Positions 17,887-27,108 are shown, counted from the first letter of the stretch. The stretch is DNA of 64,000 bases from an uncultured Caldilineaceae bacterium (GCA_951812725.1 OX638330.1:2170001-2234000), one strand, 5' to 3'. Numbers and translations: made by a program. Notes: a model not told the origin generated them from the sequence alone.

Positions 17887-19248
17887 TCACCACGAGAATG
17901 GGACCGTCCCCGTGCCATCCAATGTATAGTTCCATTTCTGGATGTAGGACTCGCCGGGCAGGAATTCATCGCCCCTTTCGGCCAGTTTTCTGTGAAGCAG
18001 TGCATCCAGGTCGGTTTGCAAGGCCTGGAGTTCGGCGCGGTTGACGAGATTGTTCAGCTGAAAGGGATCGTTGTGGTTGTCGTAGAGCAGCCAGGGTCCG
18101 TTAAGGTCACGCGCATAGGTGTGGCTTAAGGTGCGGAGACCCCGGTATTCGCGGCCGCCATCCACGCGCAGGAACTGACCGAAGGGATGGGGGCAGTAGA
18201 TGAGAGCGGCACCGCCCGAAGGGTCCTGGCCGCCCTCGATGGTGGCCGAAAAGTCTCGACCTTCCACCGTTTCGGGTATGGGGATATCAGTTAGGGAAAG
18301 CAAGGTAGGGAGGATATCTGGTGTATCCAGAAGCGCATTTACGGCTCTCCCTTCCCTGCCGAAGCGCTGGGGCCAGCGCAGCAGGAAGGGCACACGGATC
18401 GATTCCTCCCAGGGGCGCTGCTTCTTGACTTCGCCCTGGGAACCGAGCATATCGCCGTGGTCCGAGGTGAAGACGAAGATCGTATTCTCGGCGAGACCTT
18501 CCTCTTCCAACGTCTGCAACAGGGAGCCAAGGCAGTCATCCAGAGCTGTGCAGTGGGCATAGTAGCCGGCGATCCAGTCGCGGGCTTCTTCGGCCATTTC
18601 CGGAGGCACGTTGGGGCGGAGTTCGATGGTTTCCGGATCATACATTTCCCGATAGGCTTCGGGCGCGGTCTCGTAAGGCGCATGGGGCGGGCCCCAGGAA
18701 AGGAGGAGGAGGAATGGCTTATCGCTATGGCCTTCGTCCTTGCGGCCGCGCAGGTAAGACTGAACGTCTCTGGTCTGCTCGATTGCATCGTAGCCATCCC
18801 ACTTCAGTGGCTGATCGGAATCGCCGGCGTAGTAACGGGAGTCGTTGTAGTCGTGGGTGCATTCCAGGGCCTTCCAGTAGTCGAAGCCCTGGCGGCTCTC
18901 AGGAGGAATGTAGTTGCTGCGGCCGCGGCCGTCGACGTGCCATTTGCCGACATAGGCGGTGTCGTATCCGCCGGCTTTGAATAGTTTGGCCATCGAGACT
19001 GCGTCGTCTGCCAGGTGCACATCATTGACGAAGACGCCGTGGGTCAGAGCGTGCTGACCGGTCAGCAGGCAGGCGCGGGCGGGACAGCAGACGGGAATAC
19101 CGGCTACGGCATGGGTGAAGTTAATGCTTTGGGCGGCCAGGGTGTCCAGATGGGGCGTCTTTACCTGGCTGTTGCCGGCGTATCCTGTGTCCTGGACTCG
19201 CCACTGATCGGCGAAGACATAGACAATGTTGGGGCGATTCAGGGACAT
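17887..19248 (-). CDS. Sulfatase (formylglycine-dependent, CCPAR type)
   Basis: A second S1-type sulfatase, 453 residues. It opens with the metal-binding strand PNIVYVFADQWR and has the active-site sequence PVCCPARACLLTGQHALTHG; the second Cys of CCPAR is the one converted to formylglycine. Later motifs are KWHVDGRGRSNY and FTSDHGDMLGSQG (metal ligands Asp and His). No signal peptide is visible. It starts 27 bp after the UxaA-like stop, so the two are probably co-transcribed, linking desulfation to sugar-acid dehydration. It is only distantly similar to the sulfatase at 12374, so the two probably have different substrates. Confidence 0.9.
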   Translation of the reverse strand: MSLNRPNIVYVFADQWRVQDTGYAGNSQVKTPHLDTLAAQSINFTHAVAGIPVCCPARACLLTGQHALTHGVFVNDVHLADDAVSMAKLFKAGGYDTAYVGKWHVDGRGRSNYIPPESRQGFDYWKALECTHDYNDSRYYAGDSDQPLKWDGYDAIEQTRDVQSYLRGRKDEGHSDKPFLLLLSWGPPHAPYETAPEAYREMYDPETIELRPNVPPEMAEEARDWIAGYYAHCTALDDCLGSLLQTLEEEGLAENTIFVFTSDHGDMLGSQGEVKKQRPWEESIRVPFLLRWPQRFGREGRAVNALLDTPDILPTLLSLTDIPIPETVEGRDFSATIEGGQDPSGGAALIYCPHPFGQFLRVDGGREYRGLRTLSHTYARDLNGPWLLYDNHNDPFQLNNLVNRAELQALQTDLDALLHRKLAERGDEFLPGESYIQKWNYTLDGTGTVPFSW

Positions 19249-19275
19249 TAGTCGATCTCACTCAGGTAGTGACGG

Positions 19276-22029
19276 CTATAGGGACACACCCAGCAGGCCG
19301 CGTGTGAATTGGAATTCGATGTTTCCTGCCCGCATTGCCTTGGGCTGGCGCTGCCCTCCCAGTGTCTGCGTGAGCAGGTCGGCAAGGATTTGGGGCCAGG
19401 ACTCCGGGTCTCCTTCCAGGACCGCATCCATATCGGCGGCGAACTGATTCAGCGGACTTTCGGAAGAGGTCACCTGCAGCACAGGTACGAGTGGATGGCC
19501 TTCGATTGGGTGGGTACCCACGTATGCCAGAATCGCCTCGACGCCGACACCGCCGAGGCCGGTCAGAGTCTCGGCCCAGTGTTCGGTTGGCGTCTCCATT
19601 ATGTGAAGACCGCTCTGATCGACGGCGTCGGCCAGCGACTGACCATATTCAAGGGAAGGTAGGTGCGGGCCTTCACCGATGTTGCTGTCCAGGAACGCTT
19701 CCGCTGACAGAAGAGGGCTGTTTTCGGGCAAGACGACGGTGCCGCCGCCGGCGACTATGGCGGCGGCCAGCCTTCCCAATTGGCGTGAGACGGCGGCGGG
19801 CGGGTCGCCGGCGCTGAGCAGCCCGATGCGCACGGCGGAGATGCCGGCCGTCGTCTGTTCGGGCGGGTCGGCCGCGGCCAGCCGCTGGGCGAACCAGCCA
19901 TCGACTTTTTCCAACACAGCGTCGATCCCGCCGTCCAATTGGATGCTGGCCCATCCGAAGCGGTCCAAATCCAATCCGTTTGCCTCCAACTCGTGGCGGA
20001 AATAGTCGTTGTGCGTTTTCTCGCAACCATGCTCCAGCAGCAGCGTTTCCGCCGCCTGGGGATGACGCAAATAACCCAAAACGGTTCGCACATAGAGGTC
20101 GCCGGTATGACCGCCGGAGAACCCGCATCCTTCAGTGTGAGCAAGGGCCACATAGCGCTTGAGCAAAGGTGCTGCTTCGTCGCCGCCGGCATACTTGCTG
20201 TTAAGGCGGGCGGCCGCGATTTGGCCGATCTGGCCGGAACAGAGGCTGGTTGGGAGGATCAGCCCGATGCGGTCTGCTGCCAGGCCGGCATGGGTTGCGA
20301 AGGCAGGATAGGCGAAATCGAGGGCGGGAAGAGGCGAGGCGTCCTCACGAAGAGGCAAGGCGCGTCCGGCAGGCTTGGGACGGTTGCTGATCTCCTCGAC
20401 GCGGCCCGGCCCGGTCTGACGCCAGTCGCGCCACAGTTGGACCTGGGCGTGCCCCGCTTTTTCGCCGACAGTGCGTTCTCCAGATGCGGCCTGGACTGTC
20501 AGTTCGAGGGTCTCGGCGCCGAGTTCATCCATCGGCGTACCATCCAGATAGCGGCCGGCATTGACATCCATGTCACCGCTGAGCAGTTGATAGCGGCGCG
20601 TCGTCGTTACAATCTTGATGGTCGGCACAAATGGGAAATTGGTGATGGAGCCATTGCCGGTGACAAAATAGATCATATTACAACCGGAGGCAACCTGTCC
20701 GGCGATACTTTCCAGATCATTGCCGGGGCTGTCCATGAAATAGTAGCCTGGCTCCTTCATGGGCGTGCCGTAGGGAATCACGTAGTCGAGGCGCACATCG
20801 GGGTGGCGTTTCATGGCCGCGCCGATTGATTTGAGGACGATGTTGTAAAGCCCGCGATATTTGTTGCCGCCGGAAGGATTGCCTGCCGCGGAATGGCCAT
20901 GCCAGGCAACCCGCTCCTGAAAGCGTTCGATTGTCTGGAGGAATTCAGAGGCGGTGTCGGTATCGCGCACGTTTAGCATCATGTAAGGCTCTGCGCCGAT
21001 AAGTTCGTCAGTTTCGGCCAGATTGGCGGCACCGCCGTAACGAATCAGTTCGCGGGCTACCCAGGAAGCGAGAGGATTGCCGGAGATGCCGGAGAAGGCG
21101 TCGGAACCTCCACATTGGAGTGCCAGTTTCAGTTCGGAAAGGGGCTGGGGCGTGCGCGGGGTTGAGTTTACCTGCTCCAGCCAGCCTTTCACGATGGCTT
21201 CTGCTTGTCCCAACCCGGCCTGAAAGCCGCCCTCAAGGGTCAGGAAGGCGTGGGGAACGGCATCCAGCGCGTAATCGTTTTCCGCCAAGTAGGTGCGCAG
21301 GAGCGCGTTGTCTACGGGCTCCAGGCCGTAGTCGACGCACAGCACCGCGCCGACGTTTGCGTGCGTGAAGAAGCCTGCCAGCGTTCGCAGGACGGAATCG
21401 GTGTTGTTGGGGTTGTCGTGGCCGCCTTCAGTGTGGGCGACGGCCACGATTCCATCAATGTTTGTGTAGTTGTTGGCGACGCCAGCCAGGCGGGATTCCA
21501 GTTGCCTGACGAATCCTCCGGTGCGAGAGGATGTTCCCAGTAGGATGATCATGTTGCGCGTACCGACGCCCCTGCCGCCGGAACGGGCATACCCTTCGAA
21601 GTAACGATCTTCGTCGCGGCGGGGAATCTGCTGGCCGGCCCCGAAGCTAGCGGCGTCGAGATCATAGGACTGAACGTGGTCGGCGAAATTGGCCTCGTGT
21701 GGAAGGTCAAAGTCGAGCGAGCGTACGCTCAGGGCGTCGAGCATCTCGGCGTTGCGAATGTATTCGCCGGGAGCAATGGCCCGCGTCGCCAAACCAAAAG
21801 GTAGCTCCCAGGAGAGCAGGGGTCCGCCTTGGGGTATCGGCGCCACAGCAAAGCGGTGCCCTTCCATGGCAGTATAGTCCAAGGTCAGGACAGTGCCATT
21901 GAAGTCAATTTGCGTTCCTGCAGGTAGCTTGCGGGTTGCAATGGCGACATTGTCGCCGGGAAGTGGCAGGCGGGCCACTTCATCGAAGGGAAATGGGGAA
22001 TGGTTCCGGGACTCATGTGTGGGTGTCAT
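19276..22029 (-). CDS. Double-length UxaA/GarD-type sugar-acid dehydratase
   Basis: ATG 22029 follows AAGGTGA and gives 917 residues, nearly twice the usual altronate or galactarate dehydratase. An N-terminal SAF-like region (about 25-110) precedes a dehydratase core with GVGTRNMIILLG, LALQCGGSDAFSGISGNP and FMDSPGNDLESIAGQVASG. The family removes water from aldonic or aldaric acids using Fe. After about residue 590 the chain starts a second, related module (RIGLILPTSLCSGQIG, then LAHTEGCGFSGG and GYLRHPQ). The first module has lost Cys residues found at those places (HTEGGH, DYGLE), while the second has HTEGCG and EHGCE. The two modules may therefore share one catalytic role. The substrate is unknown; its sulfatase neighbour suggests glycan-derived sugar acids. 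Confidence 0.75.
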   Translation of the reverse strand: MTPTHESRNHSPFPFDEVARLPLPGDNVAIATRKLPAGTQIDFNGTVLTLDYTAMEGHRFAVAPIPQGGPLLSWELPFGLATRAIAPGEYIRNAEMLDALSVRSLDFDLPHEANFADHVQSYDLDAASFGAGQQIPRRDEDRYFEGYARSGGRGVGTRNMIILLGTSSRTGGFVRQLESRLAGVANNYTNIDGIVAVAHTEGGHDNPNNTDSVLRTLAGFFTHANVGAVLCVDYGLEPVDNALLRTYLAENDYALDAVPHAFLTLEGGFQAGLGQAEAIVKGWLEQVNSTPRTPQPLSELKLALQCGGSDAFSGISGNPLASWVARELIRYGGAANLAETDELIGAEPYMMLNVRDTDTASEFLQTIERFQERVAWHGHSAAGNPSGGNKYRGLYNIVLKSIGAAMKRHPDVRLDYVIPYGTPMKEPGYYFMDSPGNDLESIAGQVASGCNMIYFVTGNGSITNFPFVPTIKIVTTTRRYQLLSGDMDVNAGRYLDGTPMDELGAETLELTVQAASGERTVGEKAGHAQVQLWRDWRQTGPGRVEEISNRPKPAGRALPLREDASPLPALDFAYPAFATHAGLAADRIGLILPTSLCSGQIGQIAAARLNSKYAGGDEAAPLLKRYVALAHTEGCGFSGGHTGDLYVRTVLGYLRHPQAAETLLLEHGCEKTHNDYFRHELEANGLDLDRFGWASIQLDGGIDAVLEKVDGWFAQRLAAADPPEQTTAGISAVRIGLLSAGDPPAAVSRQLGRLAAAIVAGGGTVVLPENSPLLSAEAFLDSNIGEGPHLPSLEYGQSLADAVDQSGLHIMETPTEHWAETLTGLGGVGVEAILAYVGTHPIEGHPLVPVLQVTSSESPLNQFAADMDAVLEGDPESWPQILADLLTQTLGGQRQPKAMRAGNIEFQFTRGLLGVSL

Positions 22030-22188
22030 CGCATCACCTTCGCAGTGTGGAGACGGGTCGGCCAACGCGGATAGCCTATCACATTTGTGGGAAAACAACA
22101 GTTTTGGAAGCTGCGATTTTCCCGTTAAGGCTCTCAATTTGTCGTGGGGAGACAGTGACCTGGCGAGGCTTTCCTTTGCTATGCGAAA

Positions 22189-22863
22189 TTAGGCATTGCC
22201 GCCCATTTCGGCGTCAAGCTGTTCGTAGAATCGGGCCATGAATTCATGACGTTGCGCGCCGATCTTGCGGGCGGTTGTAGTGTAAAGTGTCGCAAGGATG
22301 CGCCGCAGCTTGTATACGTACTCGTGGACCGGTGTGTATTCGGAGCCGGACGGCTGGGCGTCATCCGGCGGCGCCTCGGCAACCGGCTGATTCCAGAGAC
22401 GGCTATTGTGGCTACCGGAGTGGGAAAATGCCCTGGCTACGCCAATTGCGCCAATACTGTCCAGTTTGTCGGCATCGTACAGGCACTTCGCTTCGAGCGT
22501 CTGCGGCTGGATGGAGCGGTCGCGGTAGCGGTGGGCCTGGATGCAGTGGACAACCTCGTCAATGCGAGGTGCGTCCATGCCTTTTGTCCGCAGAAGGTCG
22601 GCAGCGTAATTGGCAGCGGCAACGTGGTGGGAAGTGCGGACGCTGCCGGGGACGGGTAAGTCGTGGAGAAGGGCCGCCGCGCGCACGATTTCCGCGTCGG
22701 CGCCCTCGGCTTGGGCGATGCGAATGCCCATCGTGGTTACCCGCAGCACATGGTCAAAGTCGTGGGCGGCGTCGCCGGCGGCATAGAGCTGGCGGATTTC
22801 GGATTCGTTCAGGAGATCAGGAGCTTTTGCCGAATCGAAAGCGCCCCTAGTTGTGGCTGACAT
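22189..22863 (-). CDS. HD-domain phosphohydrolase
   Basis: The ATG at 22863, preceded by GAGAGG, gives 224 residues. The HD-superfamily metal site is complete: H in AHDFDHVLRV (near 37), HD in ALLHDLPV (near 66), a further His near 100 and Asp in YDADKLDSIGAIG (near 130). Such proteins hydrolyse nucleotides or other phosphomonoesters; the exact substrate is not visible. A longer TTG start at 22902 would overlap the glycosyltransferase stop and looks less likely. It follows the glycosyltransferase closely on the minus strand and may share its transcript. Confidence 0.85.
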   Translation of the reverse strand: MSATTRGAFDSAKAPDLLNESEIRQLYAAGDAAHDFDHVLRVTTMGIRIAQAEGADAEIVRAAALLHDLPVPGSVRTSHHVAAANYAADLLRTKGMDAPRIDEVVHCIQAHRYRDRSIQPQTLEAKCLYDADKLDSIGAIGVARAFSHSGSHNSRLWNQPVAEAPPDDAQPSGSEYTPVHEYVYKLRRILATLYTTTARKIGAQRHEFMARFYEQLDAEMGGNA

Positions 22864-22898
22864 GTTGGACCTCTCAGGAGCATGGTCTTTCGGTAGAT

Positions 22899-24098
22899 TC
22901 AAGCAGTCCCTTGGCTGACATACTGTTCTATCCTGTCGAGCAGGCGACGGCGAAACTCCTCCTGGCTGAATGTCTCAGCCTGGGTGCGGCATTCGACCGG
23001 GTCATACGCGTGGGGATCAAACTGTTGGATCGCCTGGCATAGTGAATCCGGTGTCTGCTCATCAAAGAACTCGCCGGTATTGCCCTGGAGGACCGTATCC
23101 AGGGCACCGCCGCCGCGATAGGCGATTACCGGCCGGCCTGCACTCATCGCCTCGACCGGGGCGATGCCGAAATCTTCCAAGCCGGGAAAGAGGAATGCCT
23201 TGCAGCCGCGCATGAGTTCAAGCTGGCGCTCGGGGGGCTGCCAGCCGAGGAAACTGACATTCGGTCCGGCTTGGGCTTCGAGTGACTGCCGTGCGCGTCC
23301 GCTGCCCACGACCAGCAGCCGTTCGTTTGGCAACAACTGAAATGCCTTCACTGCCAAATCGATTCGTTTGTACGGAATCAGGCGGCTGACGATCAGATAG
23401 TAGTCGCCCACCGACACTGCGGGGTCAGGCGTGAACTGCAGAGTATTGACAGGTGGATGGACGATGTCGCTCTCGCGGCCGTAGATTTTGCGGATGCGCT
23501 CCTGCACGGTGCTGCTGATGGCGATGAAGTGATCGACCCGCTGGGCTGCAGCATAGTCCCAACGGCGCAGCATAGCCAGCAAGGGCTTGAGACCGAGGTC
23601 CAGGACGCTGCCAATGTTTTCGCGTTGCCGGTACTGGTCGTAGAGCCACAGGAAGCGGGTCGGGGTCAGGCAGTAACAGATGTGCAGGGCTTTCTGGTTG
23701 CCTTTGCGGGCCCTTACTCCGTGGCAGAAGCCGCTCTTGTTGCTAAGGATCAGGTCGAAATCGCTCAGGTCGGTAGTCTGGAATGCGGCCGGATAGAGCG
23801 GCAAATAGAGTTGGTGGTTTTCCGTCACCCGCGGAAGGCGCTGCATGAAAGTGGTGTGGATGGGCCAGTTCCGGTAGGCATCAGGCATCTTGTCCGGCCC
23901 GTACATGCTGGTATAAATGGGTGCGCCTTGAAAGAGGGCAGCGAACTCTTCCAGCACATTTTCGGCGCCGCCCATTTGATTAAGCCAATCGTGGACCAGA
24001 GCCACACGGATATGGTGCATCCAGTCATCAGGTCCGGTCCCACTTCTGTTGTATTGACGGGGCTCCAGGGCCGGCCTTCTCAGTGCGTTCACCGGCAA
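22899..24098 (-). CDS. Glycosyltransferase family 4 (GT-B fold)
   Basis: A GT-B glycosyltransferase of 399 residues. The N-terminal domain opens with RVALVHDWLNQMGGAE, a common donor-independent signature of GT4 mannosyl- and other hexosyltransferases. The C-terminal nucleotide-sugar domain has ESDIVHPPVNT, YLIVSRLIPYKRID, LLVVGSGRA and the sugar-binding FPGLEDFGIAPVEAMSAGRPVIA, with the acidic pair E-D-F-G-x-x-x-x-E. It probably works at the membrane on a lipid- or glycan-linked acceptor. An internal ATG at 24020 (373 residues) begins right before the family signature and is an alternative start. It starts 4 bases after the chorismate mutase stop. Confidence 0.85.
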   Translation of the reverse strand: MPVNALRRPALEPRQYNRSGTGPDDWMHHIRVALVHDWLNQMGGAENVLEEFAALFQGAPIYTSMYGPDKMPDAYRNWPIHTTFMQRLPRVTENHQLYLPLYPAAFQTTDLSDFDLILSNKSGFCHGVRARKGNQKALHICYCLTPTRFLWLYDQYRQRENIGSVLDLGLKPLLAMLRRWDYAAAQRVDHFIAISSTVQERIRKIYGRESDIVHPPVNTLQFTPDPAVSVGDYYLIVSRLIPYKRIDLAVKAFQLLPNERLLVVGSGRARQSLEAQAGPNVSFLGWQPPERQLELMRGCKAFLFPGLEDFGIAPVEAMSAGRPVIAYRGGGALDTVLQGNTGEFFDEQTPDSLCQAIQQFDPHAYDPVECRTQAETFSQEEFRRRLLDRIEQYVSQGTA

Positions 24099-24102
24099 CC
24101 GC

Positions 24103-24438
24103 CTAGGTCTTTTCTGTTGGTGACTGACGGTCCTCGGATTGTGTACTCCGCTCCGAGAGAATCGTAAGTTCGGCGGATACGAAGTGATCCACCATTGTGC
24201 GAAATAGCGCCTCGATCAGGTCCGGGGAAAGGCCTTCAGTCTCGGCCCAGAGCCGGCGCACTTCAATCATCTGGCGTTGCCTTTCGTGGGCATGTACTTC
24301 GTTGTCGCTGCGCTTGAAACGCGCGGCGGTGTGGACATACTGCTGGCGCCGGCCAATTGTATTTATGAGTGACTGGTCCAAACGATCGATTTCCGCCCGC
24401 ACCTCTGCGAGGGTTTGGCAGTCTTTGGGTTCTTTCAT
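24103..24438 (-). CDS. Chorismate mutase, AroQ (type II) fold
   Basis: A 111-residue all-helical domain of the AroQ class. The N-terminal helix LAEVRAEIDRLDQSLINTIG carries the Arg that holds chorismate, and YVHTAARFK supplies a further active-site Lys. It converts chorismate to prephenate in phenylalanine and tyrosine synthesis. The RQQYVHTAARFK part also resembles PchB-type isochorismate-pyruvate lyases, so that activity cannot be excluded. It is first in a long minus-strand run. The following glycosyltransferase has no known link to aromatic amino acids, so the pairing may be incidental. Confidence 0.85.
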   Translation of the reverse strand: MKEPKDCQTLAEVRAEIDRLDQSLINTIGRRQQYVHTAARFKRSDNEVHAHERQRQMIEVRRLWAETEGLSPDLIEALFRTMVDHFVSAELTILSERSTQSEDRQSPTEKT

Positions 24439-24491
24439 TGGGATTCCTGTTTATGAAGCGGCACGGGCGATTTGGATCTTGAAAGGCATTT

Positions 24492-24792
24492 GTAACTACT
24501 AAGCCGCATACATTGTCTGTCTTGACCACCTCTTCACCTTCGCCGCCAATCGGGCCTTGTGTTGGCGCATTCGGTTGGCAGCCGCCAGGTTGGTTGGGAG
24601 GCACTGTCGGCATGCAACGATGGTGGGAAAGAACCAGCAACGTGGGTAGCCAGGGCGGGGCGTTGCGGGGGCGCAGCCCCTGCACAAGGGAGGGCCAAAG
24701 GCCCGACCGTCCAAAATACAACAATGAGGGAAGGAAGAACAGCTTTGCACGCCTCGCTCAGGGTTGGGAATCAGTTGCGGCTGAGTAGTTAC
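24492..24792 (+). mobile_element. MITE-like element, copy C (type 1, with intact target duplication)
   Basis: The best preserved of the five repeats: 301 bp with terminal inverted repeats GTAACTACTAAGCCGCA and GTAACTACTCAGCCGCA, differing at one position. It is flanked by a perfect 8-bp direct repeat AGGCATTT (24484-24491 and 24793-24800), the mark of transposition. The core has the invariant hairpin GCGGGGGCGCAGCCCCTGC and a second hairpin GGGCCAAAGGCCC (24692-24704). It has no coding capacity. It lies between divergent chorismate mutase and M20 peptidase genes. Confidence 0.85.
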
Positions 24793-24992
24793 AGGCATTT
24801 TACATTAGGCAAAGGCGATGACAAAGGAAAAGGGAAAGGGAATCGGTACCCGCGGCTCTTATCTTAACTGTAGCAGCATTTTGGCTTGGCGAAGGAGGCG
24901 CCAGAGCGGGCGTCACTTTTGGCCAGCTTCTTCCCCCTACAGTAGAATGCGCCAGACTGTTGGATAACCAATCGAATTCAGGAGCTAGAAGG

Positions 24993-26381
24993 ATGGCCGC
25001 TTACCAGAAATATCTTGATACGAACAGACAGAGATTTCTCGAAGAGCTGCTCGAGTTTCTTCGTATACCCAGCATATCGGCGCTGCCGGAACGCGCCGAA
25101 GACGTCGCGTGTGCGGGAGATTGGGTGGCTCAGCGCCTCACAGCCGCGGGCGTCGAAAACGTTGAGGTATTGCCAACGAGAGGCCATCCGGTGGTATACG
25201 GCGACTGGCTGCATGCGCCAGGCAAACCGACAATTATGATTTACGGGCATTTCGACGTGCAGCCTGTCGATCCGGTTGAACTGTGGACGCATCCGCCATT
25301 TGAGCCGACGGTGATCAACGACCGTGTCTATGCCCGCGGCGCGTCCGACGACAAAGGCAATATGCTGGCGCCGATTCTGGCGGTCGAGGCGCTCCTGCAA
25401 ACGGAAGGGGCTGCGCCGGTCAACCTGAAATTCTGCTTCGAAGGCCAGGAGGAGATCGGCAGCCCAGATATTCCTGAATTCATGCCGCCGCACAGGGACC
25501 GATTTTCCTGCGACCTTGCAGTTAGCGCGGACGGCGGTCAGTTCAGCGAAACCGAGCCGATACTGCTGATGTCTCTGCGCGGCATATGTGGTGTGCAGAT
25601 CGATATACACGGCGCGGCAACCGACCTCCATTCCGGTCTGCATGGTGGCAGAATACAGAACCCGATTCATGCATTGACGCAGATCCTGGGCTCGCTTCGC
25701 CGTGCTGATGGTACGGTGGCGGTGGAGGGCTTCTATGATGATGTGGTCGAGTATACGGTTGATGAACGAGCAGCCATCGCCAGCGTTCCTTTTGAGGGTA
25801 ATGAATACCTTGAGGAATTGGGCCTTGAAGAGGAATTCGGCGAACCGGGTTACACGAATCGTGAGCGCGGCTGGATTCGCCCGACGTTGGAAATGAACGG
25901 AATCTGGGGCGGCTTCCAGGAGGAGGGAATCAAGACGGTTTTGCCCAATTCGGCGCATGCAAAGATTACGTGCCGTCTTGTCGCGGACCAGGATCCGGCT
26001 GCCATCTTCGACCGGTTGCGGGAACACATTTCAGAGCATGCGCCAGCGGGGGTCGACGTGGAGGTCACGCCTCTGTCGATCCAGGGTAGGCCCTATAGCA
26101 TCTCGGCGGACCACTGGGGAAACCGAGCGGCGGCGGCGGTTCTGGAGGAAATGTATGGCAGGGAACCGTACCAGACGCGGAGCGGGGGCAGTATCCCTAT
26201 CACAGGCGTTTTCCGGGAGCAGTTGGGGGTTGATACTATCAGCTTCGGATTTGGTATTGAGGACGAGAATTTCCATGCACCGGACGAATTCTTCCGGTTG
26301 GCCAGTTTTCATAAGGGGCAGGTGGCCTATTGCCGTTTGTTGGAAAAGCTGGGTGAAGCGGGCACGACTAACGGAGAATAG
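24993..26381 (+). CDS. M20-family metallopeptidase (dipeptidase-like)
   Basis: ATG 24993 follows GGAGCTAGAAGG and gives 462 residues. The zinc site of the M20/ArgE group is present: H in MIYGHFDVQP (near 80), the metal-bridging Asp in ARGASDDKGN (near 110), the catalytic Glu-Glu in FEGQEEIGSP (near 145) and later Asp and His residues. A dimerisation domain interrupts the catalytic domain around 185-320. The family cuts dipeptides or removes acyl groups from amino acids; without a signal peptide this one is cytoplasmic. It is preceded by repeat copy C and stands alone. Confidence 0.9.
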   Translation: MAAYQKYLDTNRQRFLEELLEFLRIPSISALPERAEDVACAGDWVAQRLTAAGVENVEVLPTRGHPVVYGDWLHAPGKPTIMIYGHFDVQPVDPVELWTHPPFEPTVINDRVYARGASDDKGNMLAPILAVEALLQTEGAAPVNLKFCFEGQEEIGSPDIPEFMPPHRDRFSCDLAVSADGGQFSETEPILLMSLRGICGVQIDIHGAATDLHSGLHGGRIQNPIHALTQILGSLRRADGTVAVEGFYDDVVEYTVDERAAIASVPFEGNEYLEELGLEEEFGEPGYTNRERGWIRPTLEMNGIWGGFQEEGIKTVLPNSAHAKITCRLVADQDPAAIFDRLREHISEHAPAGVDVEVTPLSIQGRPYSISADHWGNRAAAAVLEEMYGREPYQTRSGGSIPITGVFREQLGVDTISFGFGIEDENFHAPDEFFRLASFHKGQVAYCRLLEKLGEAGTTNGE

Positions 26382-26405
26382 CTGGCGCGGACAAGAGCGA
26401 AGAGG

Positions 26406-26852
26406 TCAAGACGCGAATTGAAACCAAAGAACCGTATAGAGGACGCCTATGAGCGCGCCGACATATACTTCGTTGGGTGAGTGACCGATCAGTTCCTTGA
26501 GCTCCTCTTCACTGACAGGTTGGCCGGTGAAGAGTTCGCGTAAGATCTGATTCAGGACCTTGGCCTGCTTGCCGGCGGCCTGGCGCACGCCGCTGGCATC
26601 ATACATTACAACGAGAGCGAAGATGGCGGACAGTGCAAAAACATCGCTGCCGGTTCCTGACCGGTAGCCGATTGCGGAAACCAGACTGCAGACCATTGCG
26701 GCATGGCTGCTGGGCATTCCTCCGGCACGGGCCAGCACTCGCAGATCAAAGTCGCGCTTCAAAATCCATTCGAAGAGGAACTTGTAGAGCTGCACAATCA
26801 GGCCTGCGCTCAGGGGAAGCCAGATTATGGAGCTGTTACCAAGAAGCTGCAT
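26406..26852 (-). CDS. Divergent PAP2-like membrane protein (DUF212)
   Basis: A 148-residue integral membrane protein with about four hydrophobic segments. It carries the DUF212 signature: ARAGGMPSSHAAMVCSL (near 42), YDASGVRQAAGKQAKVLN, then the C-terminal GHSPNEVYVGALIGV. These match the acid-phosphatase-type motifs of PAP2 in degenerate form, so a lipid-phosphate role is possible but unproven. It lies 7 bp from the xseB stop on the same strand, which suggests co-transcription. Confidence 0.85.
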   Translation of the reverse strand: MQLLGNSSIIWLPLSAGLIVQLYKFLFEWILKRDFDLRVLARAGGMPSSHAAMVCSLVSAIGYRSGTGSDVFALSAIFALVVMYDASGVRQAAGKQAKVLNQILRELFTGQPVSEEELKELIGHSPNEVYVGALIGVLYTVLWFQFAS

Positions 26853-26859
26853 CGATCTA

Positions 26860-27108
26860 TCAGTCCTGGGCGCCGCTTAACTCGGTGACCGTTCCGTCCG
26901 GCCGCCATTGCCTGACCCGCAGTTCGGCCTCTTCGAGCAGATCGCCGCAGCGCGCTGCCAGGACCATCCCCGTCTCGTACAGGTCAAGGGAGTCGGCGAG
27001 CGGCAGGTCGGATGCCTCCAGCTTCTCCAGAACCGTTTGAAGCCGGCCGTAGCATTCCTCATAGGTAAGCTCGGCGACCTTGTCTGCTGCTTTCTGCTGA
27101 CTTTCCAT
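26860..27108 (-). CDS. xseB: Exodeoxyribonuclease VII small subunit
   Basis: The ATG at 27108 follows AAGGGGAA and gives 82 residues, the normal XseB size. The core LTYEECYGRLQTVLEKLEA and LADSLDLYETGMVLAARC is typical of the family. XseB binds the XseA subunit in an exonuclease that digests single-stranded DNA. The xseA gene is not in the window; it is often next to xseB, so its absence is notable. The PAP2-like gene follows directly. Confidence 0.9.
   Translation of the reverse strand: MESQQKAADKVAELTYEECYGRLQTVLEKLEASDLPLADSLDLYETGMVLAARCGDLLEEAELRVRQWRPDGTVTELSGAQD

Noticed and set aside
19939..20829. Plus-strand frame of 296 codons inside the UxaA-type gene
   Set aside because: Shadow of a strongly supported dehydratase.
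23457..24167. Plus-strand frame of 236 codons inside the glycosyltransferase
   Set aside because: No start signals or conserved motifs; opposite strand encodes a full GT-B protein.
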